Positions 29,806 to 39,533 of a stretch of DNA of 64,000 nucleotides are shown piece by piece. Within the stretch, counting starts at the first letter, position 1. The number at the start of each line of letters is the position of its first letter. The notes beneath the pieces were generated by a model. It made no database searches. It saw only the letters and a list, made by a program, of their open reading frames with translations, and was not told the origin of the DNA. A program made the position numbers and the translations under genes. This DNA comes from Pycnococcus provasolii (lineage: Eukaryota > Chlorophyta > Pseudoscourfieldiophyceae > Pseudoscourfieldiales > Pycnococcaceae), in the NCBI GenBank assembly GCA_938743325.2, contig OW568873.1, positions 372,001-436,000 on the forward strand, read 5' to 3'.

Positions 29806-30096
29806 CGCAAGGACGGATCCCCCAACAAAAAACCAAGGCTAAGAATAGTATCCCCTACTAACCTTAACAACATGAGGCGTGCGAAGACGATGTTCAAGAC
29901 GGTGGTGGTGAGGATGATGAGGACCCCGAGGAGGAGGAGAAAGAAGGCGAAGGCGAAGGCGGTGGGGAGAGAGAGAGAGAGAGAGAGAGCGTTACTCTCG
30001 TTCCGAATCAATCATTCTTCGCACATCCCATTAGCTGTTCTCCACCTTGGAACCAGCCTTAAGCCCTCTTTTAATATAAGACTTAAGAGAGCTACC

Positions 30097-31725
30097 ATGC
30101 CGCGCGACATGACAGCGACAGGCCGGTACCCGCCGCAGCCGAAGTACCCGCCGTTCAACTTCTTCTCCTGCGTCAGACTCGGCGACCCCGAGATGCTCGC
30201 GAAAATCATGGAGACGGACCCGTACTTCATCACGCAGGACAACGGAGCGGGTGCGCCGATTCACTTCGCGACCACGTACAAGCAGCTCGACATGGTGCAC
30301 CACCTCCTCAGCAACGGCGCGGAAGTCAACCAGCGAGACGACAAGGGGTTCACGCCGCTGCACCGCGCCGCGTACCTTGCACAGTACGAGGGCTACCTCG
30401 AAATATACGAGTACCTTCTCAGCCGCGGCGGCGACCCGGCCATTCGCACGGAGAACTACGACCCATACCTCAACCCGGGACGCCACCTGCCCGTCGACGT
30501 CGCGGTCGAGGACCAGAACGTGCGCGACGCCTTGCGCGCCCTCGAGAAAAAGTACGAGCACGTGGAGAAGGTGCGTGAGCCCAACGAGGACATCAGCGAC
30601 TGGTGGACACTGTACGACTACGGACTCGACACCATCAAGAAGTGGCCAAAGGGATACAAGCACCGCTACCCTGAGGTGGTGAAGCGCGAGAAGGAGGAGG
30701 CGGAGAAAGAGGCGGAGAAAGAGGCGCGACGCGCACGCCGCGCCGCGGCGGCAGCCGCGGCGGCCAGCGAGCCGGCGTCGGCGCTGCCGGCGGCGACTCC
30801 GCAGACGCCGTACGCCTTCCTCTTCCCAGGACAGGGTAGCCAGGCGGTGGGCATGCTTAAGGCTGCCAAGGACCTGCCAAAGGTGAAGGAGATGCTCGCC
30901 ACGGCGGAGAAGATTCTCGGATACAGCCTGCTAGACGTGTGTCTCGAAGGGCCTAAGACGAAGATTGACGACACCGTCTACAGCCAGCCAGCTCTCTACG
31001 TCGGCGGACTTGCCGCGGTGGAGAAGCTGCGCGCGGAGGACCCGAGCATGATCGACAAGTGCAGCGCGACGGCGGGCCTCAGTCTTGGCGAGTACACCGC
31101 GCTTGCGTTCGCGGGGGCGGTCAGCTTTGAGGACGGGTTGAAAGTGGTCAAGGTGCGCGCCGAGTCGATGGCTGCTGCCGCGAAGGAGGGTGATCCGCAC
31201 GGCATGCTTAGCGTGGTTGGTCTTGCAGACGCTGACCTGGAGGCGGTGTGCAAGCAGGTGCGCGAGAAGATGCCTGGTCGCGTTTGCCAGATTGCCAACC
31301 TGCTGTTCCCGCAAGGTCGCGTCGTTTCGGGCCACAAGGTGGCACTCGAGGAGTGCCAGAAGCTTGCAACGGCGAAGGGCGCGCTCAAGGCACAGGCTGT
31401 CGCCGTGAGTGGCGCATTTCACACGCCGCTCATGCAAAGCGCCTCCGACAATCTCGGAAAGGCGCTCGACGCAATCACGATCCGCGACCCTCGCATTCCC
31501 GTGTACTCGAACGTGACATCGAAGCCGTTCAACCAAGCGTCGGAGATCAAGGGGTTGCTCCAAAAGCAGCTTGTGCAGCCTGTGAAGTGGGAGGACACGG
31601 TGAAGAAGCTTATCGGAAGTGGAAAGACGAAGCTGTACGAGCTTGGACCAGGCGCGCAGGTTAAGGCGATGGTGAAGCGCATCGACACGGCTACCTGGAA
31701 GGCTTTTACGAACGTGCAGCCGTAA
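30097..31725 (+). CDS. ankyrin-repeat / malonyl-CoA:ACP transacylase (FabD) fusion
   Basis: 542 residues from the ATG at 30097. An in-frame ATG at 29872 would add 75 Arg/Lys-rich residues, partly encoded by a (GA)n repeat, that could act as a targeting peptide. Residues about 20-140 are three to four ankyrin-like repeats (APIHFATTYKQLDMVHHLL, KGFTPLHRAAYLAQYEGYLE). A charged Lys/Glu helix and poly-Ala linker (196-235) join them to a complete FabD domain: FPGQGSQ (residues 243-249), the serine elbow GLSLGEYTAL with Ser at about 329, and the catalytic His in GAFHTPLM at about 442. Family knowledge: FabD loads malonyl groups on ACP for type II fatty-acid synthesis in plastid or mitochondrion. 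The fused ankyrin part is unusual and its partner is unknown. Confidence 0.9.
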   Translation: MPRDMTATGRYPPQPKYPPFNFFSCVRLGDPEMLAKIMETDPYFITQDNGAGAPIHFATTYKQLDMVHHLLSNGAEVNQRDDKGFTPLHRAAYLAQYEGYLEIYEYLLSRGGDPAIRTENYDPYLNPGRHLPVDVAVEDQNVRDALRALEKKYEHVEKVREPNEDISDWWTLYDYGLDTIKKWPKGYKHRYPEVVKREKEEAEKEAEKEARRARRAAAAAAAASEPASALPAATPQTPYAFLFPGQGSQAVGMLKAAKDLPKVKEMLATAEKILGYSLLDVCLEGPKTKIDDTVYSQPALYVGGLAAVEKLRAEDPSMIDKCSATAGLSLGEYTALAFAGAVSFEDGLKVVKVRAESMAAAAKEGDPHGMLSVVGLADADLEAVCKQVREKMPGRVCQIANLLFPQGRVVSGHKVALEECQKLATAKGALKAQAVAVSGAFHTPLMQSASDNLGKALDAITIRDPRIPVYSNVTSKPFNQASEIKGLLQKQLVQPVKWEDTVKKLIGSGKTKLYELGPGAQVKAMVKRIDTATWKAFTNVQP

Positions 31726-31798
31726 AAAAGCGAGTAACAAGACATAAATTATGTCACCACCCTTTGACAAAAAACAAGTATATATATTTCTCTTCAGG

Positions 31799-32368
31799 TT
31801 ACAAGGCGCGCGTAAGCTCACCGGTTCGCAGTGCTTCGATCACGTCGTCGTGGTTGACTTCAACCGAAAGGAACGGCTCGCCAGCGTCGGCAAGATCGGC
31901 AGCGGCGTCGCTCACCTTTAGAACTCTGCATGCGAAAGGTAGGCTGATGTTCGACTTTTGGTTGTGCACAGAAGTCCATAGGCTGTGGTACATTTCGTCG
32001 CACTCGCTGTCGACGACACCGTGCCACACCAACGACGCGACACGCTCCCCTCGCGGAACGAATGTGTTAGGCACGACGACGTCGTCAATATTTCCGATGG
32101 ATGCCAGCAGGTGCTTTGAGACACCCATGTATGCGATGGAAGAGTTGTTCACAGGGTTGACACGCACGAACGACCCTAACCCTTTCCTCGTGGCGGTGAA
32201 AGTTTCCAACGCCGGTGACTCTGAGGAGGACGGTGACGCAAAGGAAGACGAAGCGCAGTCAGCAAGGGAAGAGGAAGAGGCGGAGAAGGAGAAGGAGAAA
32301 GGAAGGCGTGTTAACCTCCTCCTACTACGAGTAAAAGACGATAAAAAACCATAGAGAGCGGCGGACAT
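31799..32368 (-). CDS. GcvH-like (lipoyl-domain fold) protein, probably organellar
   Basis: 189 residues from the ATG at 32368. The first 50 residues are Ser/Arg-rich and hydrophobic, like a mitochondrial or plastid transit peptide. The rest resembles the glycine-cleavage H-protein hammerhead fold: AYMGVSKHLLASIGNIDDV, GERVASLVWHGVV, ECDEMYHSLWTSV, then FACRVLKVSD. The lysine that carries lipoate in true GcvH is not seen in the expected ESVKA-type hairpin, so a structural or regulatory role is more likely than glycine cleavage. Convergent with the FabD fusion gene (73-bp gap). A glycine-cleavage role is possible but not supported. Confidence 0.5.
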   Translation of the reverse strand: MSAALYGFLSSFTRSRRRLTRLPFSFSFSASSSSLADCASSSFASPSSSESPALETFTATRKGLGSFVRVNPVNNSSIAYMGVSKHLLASIGNIDDVVVPNTFVPRGERVASLVWHGVVDSECDEMYHSLWTSVHNQKSNISLPFACRVLKVSDAAADLADAGEPFLSVEVNHDDVIEALRTGELTRAL

Positions 32369-32532
32369 TGAGCGACAGATAAGCTACTGTGCGTTACCTT
32401 ATTTACGTGTGAGACAAATGATTTCGCAAGGATTAAGATCTGGCGAATCATGCGTTCTGTGTGGCTGAAATTCAACGGGGGAAATCTTTTTGAAACAAGC
32501 AAAGAACACACACCAACACGGGTAGAATACAC

Positions 32533-32618
32533 GGTTAGGGTTTGGATTCGGGTTCGGGTTTGGGTTCGGGCTTAGGGTTCGGATTTCGGGTTAGGGGTTA
32601 GGGGTTAGGGGTTAGGGT
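32533..32618. repeat. degenerate TTAGGG/TTCGGG tract ending in TTAGGGG units
   Basis: Starts with GTTAGGG, runs through TTCGGG and TTTGGG variants, and ends in four GGGGTTA-type units. It lies 165 bp upstream of the GcvH-like gene. The remainder of the 1.1-kb divergent gap (32369-33481) holds purine-rich stretches and a GTGAGC run at 33123-33146 but no gene. Confidence 0.9.
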
Positions 32619-33481
32619 CCATATGCATAGCATACTGTAGTCCTAGCATAGACTAGGATGGGAGGGAGTGCCTCACAACTACTCATAACGGCCCTTTGTT
32701 TCTTTCTTTCCGTTCTTGCCTGGAAGGAGAAGGGAAAGCAAAAGCAAAAGAAACACCTCTGACCGTCTGACCCCGAGGCAACTTTGCTGGTGGTTACTGG
32801 TTTGGAGTTGTCTCAAGGCCGTCTCAAGGTCGTCGTCTCCAGGTTCTCGAGAGCCTTGCAGCTTGTTCTTGGCAAGAAGCAACTGAGCTCGGCCCTCCGG
32901 CCTCTAACGTGGGGAATAGTGTCTGGCAGTCTGGGATGGGACCCGACGTCCGACGACGACAAGCGGGCAAGAGTGCAAGACAAGGTTCTGGGGCAAACAA
33001 ACAGCACGAGACACCAAAGGCCTCTCTGACTGTCTGAAAGGAAAGGGTTGCCGATGCCCGATGCGAGAAGAGAAAGGGAAGGAAAGGGAAGGGAAAGGAC
33101 GGAGGGAGTGCGGGAGTGGGCCGTGAGCGTGAGCGTGAGCGTGAACGTCTTCTTGCGTGTGCGTCTTCGCATTCGTTGGCTGGAGCCTCTCCGATCAGCC
33201 GACCAGCCAGTTGGTTGACGACAGTGGGCCTGTTCTTGTTCTGTTCTGTTCGCCGCCTTGAGCCTGTTCGCGTTGAGCCTCGAGACCAGCTGTTTGTATA
33301 CCTTTAGCTGTTTGGTCTCCGGGAAGAAACAGGCGAGGGGAAGCGGGGAACCGGTCAGGTCAGCAAGGCGGAGGCGGAGGTGGAGAAGAAGAAGACCGTG
33401 TTCTTCTCCGTGTTACCCACCACCTCTGTTTGGCACAACACGGTTTCGCACACTTGGCGTAGTATTAGTAAGAAGACTGCC

Positions 33482-36400
33482 ATGGCCGCACCGCCGCGCG
33501 CATACCTCAAGGTCTCGGTGACGCACGCCTCCTCACTGCTCGCATCAACCGGGGAACCGGAAGCAAGCCTCACTGCAACCGCAAAGGCGACGCTCACGTT
33601 CCTGGGAGAGGAGGCGGCGTCGGAGCCCGTCGCGGCGGACGAGGCGACGGGGGACTTCGCCTTCGCTCTCGAGCACACCATCGCAAAGGAGGTGGGACCG
33701 GCGCTGCTGCAGGAACTACTCGACACACCCCTCTGCCTGTCGCTGTACAAGGCGGGGGAAGAAGGCGCGGAGGACGTGGCTGTGGGCACCGTCACGCTCG
33801 ACTTGCTGCCGCTCGTCGAGGGCGCGAGCCTGTGTGGTGGAGTGCTTCCAGTTGACGCGGTGTTCCCAGAGGTGGCAGAGGGCGAGGAGCCGGCGCCGAG
33901 CCTGCTTGCGGACGGCGCGACTGTCACTGTTGAAGTGACAACTCTCGCATCCCCTGCCGAAGCAGAGGCGTATGCAGCGGCGTTGGAAGCTGCCCCGGCG
34001 GAGGAGCCCGCGGCGGAGGAGGAGGCTGGCAAGGATGCCGCCGCCGAGGAGGAGACCGCTGCCCCGATCCCTGAGGACCTTGAGGTGGCGCCACTTGTGC
34101 CAGAAGCGGAGGCGAGCGGCGCCTGCGTCATCGAGATCACCGTCCACGGCGTTGACGACGTGCCGGAGACGGTGGGCAAGGCTGCTTCCACGAAGGGGAT
34201 CGAAGACCTTTTCACTTACCATGCAGGCGTGCGCCTGGGCGACGTCATCGTGCCTCTTCCCGGCGGTACCTACGAGGTGCCACCGCCGCCCGCGGAGGAA
34301 GGGGGTGAGGAAGCCGCGCCTGCGCCTCTCGCTCGCCTTGCCTGGCCCGCTGTGCCCACACGCCGCCATCTCACCTCGGCGGAAACTGAGGCGCTGCGCA
34401 TGTCGCTGCGCCAAAAGGAAGACGCGCCGGTTGAGGTTGTCCGAATCGTCAACGTCGATGCTGGCCACGAATTCGCGGACCCTATGTACGAGACGTACCA
34501 CGCCGCGGGCGCGATGAATGTGCTCGACCTCATTGAGCCGGGTGCCACGTCCTGCGAGGTCTCGGTGGCGCTTGCCAACTACACGCCTCCACCGGTGCCG
34601 GAGGGTGAGGAAGATGCCGCGGCAGATGGCGCCGTTGAGGTGCCCACACCGCTCGTGCCCGAATACGCACAACCCGCAAATGAGAAGGCTGCCGCGGTGG
34701 AAGATGCACCTGCCGACGAGACAGATGGCCCGTATCAGCCGTGGAGTGGTGCGGAGCCGGCTGCAACGCTGCGCGTGCGCATGCAGCTCACCAAGCCGCT
34801 TCGCCCAGAATGGGAGTCTCCGCCACCACCACCGCTCACGCTTCGAGACCTGGTGCCGGAACGTCCGCCGCTGCCGGCGCCGAAGGATGACGATGCCGTG
34901 AACAGAGAGTTCCGTGACCAAGTGAAGGAAGCTGCACGGTCGCTCGTGGCGGAATACGTCCACCTGTTTCCGGAACAGGCGGAGCTTCAGACAGCGGTGT
35001 CCGACTCCAGCTCCCTTACCGATGCAGACCGAAAGGCGCGCGTCGTATTCGAGCTCAACAAGACGGGTGCGTATATCGCTATGAAGGAGGGCATGAAGAA
35101 GGCGGTCGTGAAGATCGTTCGCGAACGCTACAATGCCAGCCCAGAGGGTGTCAGCCGAGCAGACATGGAGGCGCTCTACGACGACCTCAACGTGCATCTC
35201 GTGGACGAGATGCATGCTGCACTTAACGAGCTGTCAGGCGTTGGCATCCCAGAGAAGCCGAAGCCCGAGCCCGAGCCGACGGCGGAGCAGCTTGCTCGCC
35301 TCTTGGCACTCGCAGGCGAGGTGGAAATTGAGAAACGATTCCATGTATCAGAGCGCTGCCACGCCGAGCGCGTTCTCGCTCAGCGAAATCCGGACGTTTG
35401 GTACGACTATGCGTGCTACTGCATGCGCCGTGGTGACGTTGGCAAGGCGGAGGAGTGCCTTCGCGAGTGCCTTGCGCTGGATGACAAGAGGTTGGATGCC
35501 CTTCTCGCACTGTCCATCAACCTACTCGTTCAGGAATTGCCGGATAAGGCGGAGGTACTTGCTCAGTCCGCCGTCTCTGCCAAGGCAGATTCGGGACCGG
35601 CGTGGAGTATCATGACGCTCGTTTACCGTCGCCTCGGCAGCCGCATGATGGAGGATCCGCTAAGCATGGGTGTGCCGCCGGAGGAGGTTGACCCGAAGGC
35701 CTGGCCACAGGCTGTTGACAACTGTTTGTGGAAATCGTTGAACCTTGGCAAGGAGGTGGCAGCGGCTGCAGCAGAAGCAGCAGCAGCCGAGGAAATGGAG
35801 GTTGCACCGTCGTCCGACAGCAGCCCGTTCCTTCAGGCGGCTCTCATGCTCCTCGACCTTCACCTTCCTGATATGGCTCTCGAATGCCTTGCCACGGCCG
35901 AGAAGGAGGGTCCGCAAATGGCTGTGGAATTCTCTTTGATTCGCGCCCGATGCGCTCAGCTGAAGGGCGATGCAGAAGGTGGCCTGGTGTTCCTGACCCC
36001 CGATCCTGTGCCCGTCCTAGACGAGGAGACTGGAGAGCCCGTTGTAGACGAGGAGACGGGCGAGCCCACCACTTCGCCCGCTCCGGTGGACGGTGGCGAT
36101 GACACTCGCGTGCTGAGCCTTCGTGGAAATCTGCTCTACGACTGCGGACGGTATGCCGACGCCGCGCTTTGCTATGAGAAAGCGATCGTTTCAGCACCGC
36201 ACGCTGTCACGCTGGAATGCCACCTCCGACTTGGAACGAGCTTGATGCAGCTTCAGCGTTTTGATGATGCACGCGCAGCGTACACTCGCGCTTGTGCCCT
36301 CGCGCCGTGCTGCTCCGTCTGGCTTGGCTTGGGTGCGTCGAGCGTCCGCCTTGGTGACCTGGAGAACGCTGACATGGCGCTGGCCGAGGCGAATGCACGG

Positions 36401-36853
36401 GACAACAGGAATCCTTTCGTCTGGGCATACCTGACGCTTGTCAACCTGGGGCTGGGACGTGACGATGAGGCTGCTACCGCACTGCGCTACTGCTTCAAGG
36501 AAGGAATGGAAGAGCCTACTCTGCTTGAGGAGATTGCAGGGCATTACCTCAATGTTGGCAGGTACGCACAAGCTGCAGTTGTACTTAAGCGCGCCTGCGC
36601 AATCTACGCGTCGACCGGATCGAGCGGTGGTCTCACCTCCGCCTCGGCTGCCGACTGCCGCGTTCGCCTCGCAAAGACACTTGTGGAGCTGCGCGAAACG
36701 GAGGCGGCGATCGGAGAGCTGATCTCTGCACATGCCATTAACCCTTCGAACGACGTTGCCATGTCCATGCTCGTTGATTTGTACACTTCTATTGGCGACG
36801 ACGCCAAGGCTGAGAAGTTTCGTGTCGCGCTCGAGGGACTGGCGAGCGCATGA
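33482..36853 (+). CDS. CFAP70: CFAP70-like TPR ciliary protein
   Basis: 1123 residues from an ATG in GCCATGG context (33482), almost the length of human CFAP70. The N-terminal half has two C2-like beta domains separated by Ala/Glu/Pro-rich linkers. The second begins near CVIEITVHGVDDVPETVGK. The C-terminal half is a string of TPR repeats, for example PDVWYDYACYCMRRGDVGKA, GRYADAALCYEKAIVSAPH and LGLGRDDEAATALRY. Family knowledge: CFAP70 is associated with outer dynein arms in motile cilia. An acidic repeat with VVDEETGEP units (about 36010-36065) interrupts the TPR region. A reverse-strand open frame of 499 codons overlaps and is a composition artefact. Confidence 0.75.
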   Translation: MAAPPRAYLKVSVTHASSLLASTGEPEASLTATAKATLTFLGEEAASEPVAADEATGDFAFALEHTIAKEVGPALLQELLDTPLCLSLYKAGEEGAEDVAVGTVTLDLLPLVEGASLCGGVLPVDAVFPEVAEGEEPAPSLLADGATVTVEVTTLASPAEAEAYAAALEAAPAEEPAAEEEAGKDAAAEEETAAPIPEDLEVAPLVPEAEASGACVIEITVHGVDDVPETVGKAASTKGIEDLFTYHAGVRLGDVIVPLPGGTYEVPPPPAEEGGEEAAPAPLARLAWPAVPTRRHLTSAETEALRMSLRQKEDAPVEVVRIVNVDAGHEFADPMYETYHAAGAMNVLDLIEPGATSCEVSVALANYTPPPVPEGEEDAAADGAVEVPTPLVPEYAQPANEKAAAVEDAPADETDGPYQPWSGAEPAATLRVRMQLTKPLRPEWESPPPPPLTLRDLVPERPPLPAPKDDDAVNREFRDQVKEAARSLVAEYVHLFPEQAELQTAVSDSSSLTDADRKARVVFELNKTGAYIAMKEGMKKAVVKIVRERYNASPEGVSRADMEALYDDLNVHLVDEMHAALNELSGVGIPEKPKPEPEPTAEQLARLLALAGEVEIEKRFHVSERCHAERVLAQRNPDVWYDYACYCMRRGDVGKAEECLRECLALDDKRLDALLALSINLLVQELPDKAEVLAQSAVSAKADSGPAWSIMTLVYRRLGSRMMEDPLSMGVPPEEVDPKAWPQAVDNCLWKSLNLGKEVAAAAAEAAAAEEMEVAPSSDSSPFLQAALMLLDLHLPDMALECLATAEKEGPQMAVEFSLIRARCAQLKGDAEGGLVFLTPDPVPVLDEETGEPVVDEETGEPTTSPAPVDGGDDTRVLSLRGNLLYDCGRYADAALCYEKAIVSAPHAVTLECHLRLGTSLMQLQRFDDARAAYTRACALAPCCSVWLGLGASSVRLGDLENADMALAEANARDNRNPFVWAYLTLVNLGLGRDDEAATALRYCFKEGMEEPTLLEEIAGHYLNVGRYAQAAVVLKRACAIYASTGSSGGLTSASAADCRVRLAKTLVELRETEAAIGELISAHAINPSNDVAMSMLVDLYTSIGDDAKAEKFRVALEGLASA

Positions 36854-37288
36854 AAATGAGGGAGGTGTACGCACTCCCGCACGCGCATGTCAGCAAAAGC
36901 ATTATTTGGTTTGTTCGAATTGTCCCTAACTACAGTACCCACCACGTTTCCATAACTCCCACAGGACGTTTATGAGCCTAAGGTTAAGGTGGGAACACTC
37001 GTCGATATGAAGGTACTTATAGTCTTTGAGGTGCACAAGAAACCCAGGCAACAACGTGTGCGTTGACAGCCAAATCCATGCTCTGCCCCTGTCACCTGTG
37101 ACAAGGGCTTGGTACCCGCAGAAGACGTGAAAGTACCTTAATTAAGGCGTCCCTCGCTCGCCGGTGTGTGCGTGTCGTGCTCCAGGGTGGTATGCACCTC
37201 TGATCCCCTCCCCTGGGCCTGGGTCCTGGGGGGATCCCCTCCCCCGAATCCCGGGGGAACGGCCGACGCACTCCCGCGCGATCTCGCG
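36854..37288. other. intergenic, nothing recognised
   Basis: 435 bp between two tandem genes. It holds a GGTTAAGG-like stretch (36980-36992) and GGGGATCCCCTCCC-type palindromic GC blocks (37200-37260) near the likely start of the next transcript. No RNA gene or open frame is supported. Confidence 0.6.
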
Positions 37289-39094
37289 ATGGCCGGCCTG
37301 CGTCCGCTCAGGCTCGTCCTCGCCGTCGCGGCGGCGGCGAGTGTGCTCGCGGCTGTAGCGGCCGCGCCGGTCACCTCGCTCCGTGGCCTTTCCAGCCTCT
37401 CCTGCGCCGAGGAAGGCCGTGCGCAGCTGACGCCCCTTTACACGACGCGACTGCCGCGCTCCGCGAAGGTGGGGCCGAAGTGCCCTCGTGTATTCGAGGA
37501 TGCGGCGTCGCAGGGCGCGGCGGTGGCGGCGAGCCGATTAGAGTCGACAAAGCTTCTCGGCGAGGCAGCACGTTTCGTCGGCGCTGCACCTCACGCAGAG
37601 ACTGTGGTGGCTATCGCCGCCGCTGCGGATGGGCAGCCTGTCAGCGGCGGCGATATCAAGCGAGTCACAGACGCGATGCGAGCAGTAACCTCCACGAAGG
37701 GTCGCTACCTGCTCGTTTCCACGAGAAGTGTGCCATTCGCCGTGCTTGCGAACCGAGCCGCGCTGGCCAGCCATGCAACGGCACTGCTACTCGCCACTCC
37801 CGACGACACCTCCTGGCTACGCAGGGCAGGCGCTGGTGGTTTTGTCGACGCGGCGTTCAAGGCTGTGTTATCTGGAGCCGCAGACGCCGTCTTTGCAGAG
37901 TCCAACTCAGCGGTACTTGGCCCTGCCATAGTGCGTCGAAGCACGTTCGCCTCTGTCGGTGGCTTCGACGAGCACCTGGAAGTTCCCTCCGACGCCAGCC
38001 CAAGTGCTTGTGGATTTGGCGCACTACATCGGCGCATGCTCGTGGCTGATCTAGAAAGACGACTGGGTGCGCAATCTTCTCGCGTGAGGCGTCACGACGC
38101 ATCAAAGGAGTGGGCAACACAAGGTTCGGAAGCGCTCGCACACGTTCCGCTGCCAAGCTTGCCACGTGCTGATCGCCTATGTGCGCCGCGCAGTTCGCCG
38201 CCCTCTTGTGCCAGCAGCAATAAGGAGGAACTCGCGCCAGTGGCCACGGTGATTCTGCAGTACTTCCGTCGCGCGCGCAATGTCGCGCGCATTGGAGCTG
38301 CGATGAGACGCATTCCGGTGGAGGTGTACGTGAATGACGACAGCATGAGTGAAATTGGCCCATGGCTTCGCAGTCTTCCCCTGCGTCATGGCTGGCTGCA
38401 TCTTGCGCAGGACATTCACGAAATCCGCGCGTACAATCGCCTCACTCCCGCAGCCTCAACCGAACTGGTCGTGCTTGGCCAGGATGATGACGTTCCGAGC
38501 CCGCGCGATCAACCTGTTGGGCGATGGCTTGCCAAAGCCCTGGTGCTATTTAGGCGATACCCCGCCATGGCGATGCTTGGCGCGTACCGTGGCCGCTTCG
38601 ACGACGGCAAGCGTATGAAGGGCAACAACTGCAACGACGGCTCGAAGTACGGTGCAGAGCCACACACAGATCCGCTTGGCGAAACACGTCGCATCCCCTC
38701 CGGCAAGGGCGGCTTCATGTTTATCTACAAAGTTAACATGGGCCCGCTGATGATAAGAAGAAGCGTGTTCCAGAAGCTGGGCATGTTTAATCTTAACTTT
38801 AGCTGCGCGGGTGAGGCTGGCATGGGCTTCGACTTCGAGTACTCCGTGCGTCTATGGAAGGAGGGATACAAGGTTGGCCTCTACGACGCAAAGTGGGCAC
38901 ATCGCATTGGCGACTCGATGTCCACCGGCACGCACAAAGGTAAGGCGAATGCAATCACGCGAACCAACGAGAGACGCAACAACGCGCAGCTCTACAAAAT
39001 GTATCCCAGCTTTCACCACCGCAAGGGCACCGACGTGGCCAAGCGAGCCAACCGACTCTCCGCTAAGAGAGGAGGAGAAGGTGGTGGTGAATGA
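37289..39094 (+). CDS. secretory-pathway glycosyltransferase (GT-A fold)
   Basis: 601 residues from the ATG at 37289, which opens a signal peptide or anchor (RPLRLVLAVAAAASVLAAVAAA). The C-terminal half (from about residue 315) is a GT-A-like domain: ATVILQYFRRARNVARIGAAM, VYVNDDS, a metal-binding GQDDDVP motif near residue 400, a Gly-rich loop (IPSGKGGFMFIYK) and GEAGMGFDFEYSVRLWKEGY near the acceptor site. The N-terminal half has a second, weaker GT-A-like piece (VLGPAIVRRSTFASVGGFDEHL) without an intact metal motif. The family number and substrate are not recognised. It may use donors brought by the transporter at 18632-19642. The Lys/Arg-rich C-terminus ends without a retention signal. 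Confidence 0.7.
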   Translation: MAGLRPLRLVLAVAAAASVLAAVAAAPVTSLRGLSSLSCAEEGRAQLTPLYTTRLPRSAKVGPKCPRVFEDAASQGAAVAASRLESTKLLGEAARFVGAAPHAETVVAIAAAADGQPVSGGDIKRVTDAMRAVTSTKGRYLLVSTRSVPFAVLANRAALASHATALLLATPDDTSWLRRAGAGGFVDAAFKAVLSGAADAVFAESNSAVLGPAIVRRSTFASVGGFDEHLEVPSDASPSACGFGALHRRMLVADLERRLGAQSSRVRRHDASKEWATQGSEALAHVPLPSLPRADRLCAPRSSPPSCASSNKEELAPVATVILQYFRRARNVARIGAAMRRIPVEVYVNDDSMSEIGPWLRSLPLRHGWLHLAQDIHEIRAYNRLTPAASTELVVLGQDDDVPSPRDQPVGRWLAKALVLFRRYPAMAMLGAYRGRFDDGKRMKGNNCNDGSKYGAEPHTDPLGETRRIPSGKGGFMFIYKVNMGPLMIRRSVFQKLGMFNLNFSCAGEAGMGFDFEYSVRLWKEGYKVGLYDAKWAHRIGDSMSTGTHKGKANAITRTNERRNNAQLYKMYPSFHHRKGTDVAKRANRLSAKRGGEGGGE

Positions 39095-39236
39095 TGACGA
39101 TTGTTGTACAAATAAGAAAAATTTGTGTATTATGATGATAGAATCTGATTGAGTATAGTAGAGAGAGATGGTCACCTACCTATTATTATTAACATGCATC
39201 CGTCCTCCTGCATTGATGAATCATGCGAAGCATGTA

Positions 39237-39533
39237 CTACCCATACCGTTGAGTGCGTTCGCAGTGCTTGTGTAGCTTGTTCCAGTAGCCGCGAAGGAGT
39301 TCTTGCTTCAAATCTTCTAGCTGCTTTCCAGACGGAACTTCGACGTATCCGTGCTTATTCATCAAGGCTGCCCATGTCGGATATACCACGTTACGTAACG
39401 TAGGTATGATGTTGGTGTTATAGTCGTCTTGTTCTGTGACGTGAATCCATTTTGCCCATATATATGTGTAATGTGTTCGCGTGCACAAGACAAGACCGGG
39501 ATCCCGCCCGGACCCGGCACAAATGTCATTCAA
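39237..39533 (-). CDS. orphan 98-codon open frame, possible exon or gene fragment
   Basis: The encoded peptide looks protein-like rather than random: THYTYIWAKWIHVTEQDDY, then NVVYPTWAALMNKHGYVEVP and a charged helix. It is preceded in frame by a stop and I see no convincing neighbouring exons. It sits in the 642-bp gap between two plus-strand genes. It may be a decayed gene, an exon of an unseen gene or chance. No family recognised. Confidence 0.25.
   Translation of the reverse strand: MNDICAGSGRDPGLVLCTRTHYTYIWAKWIHVTEQDDYNTNIIPTLRNVVYPTWAALMNKHGYVEVPSGKQLEDLKQELLRGYWNKLHKHCERTQRYG

Noticed and set aside
33716-35215. 499-codon open frame on the minus strand
   Set aside because: It lies fully inside the CFAP70-like gene on the other strand, is His/Arg/Leu-rich without motifs, and is explained by high GC and codon bias.
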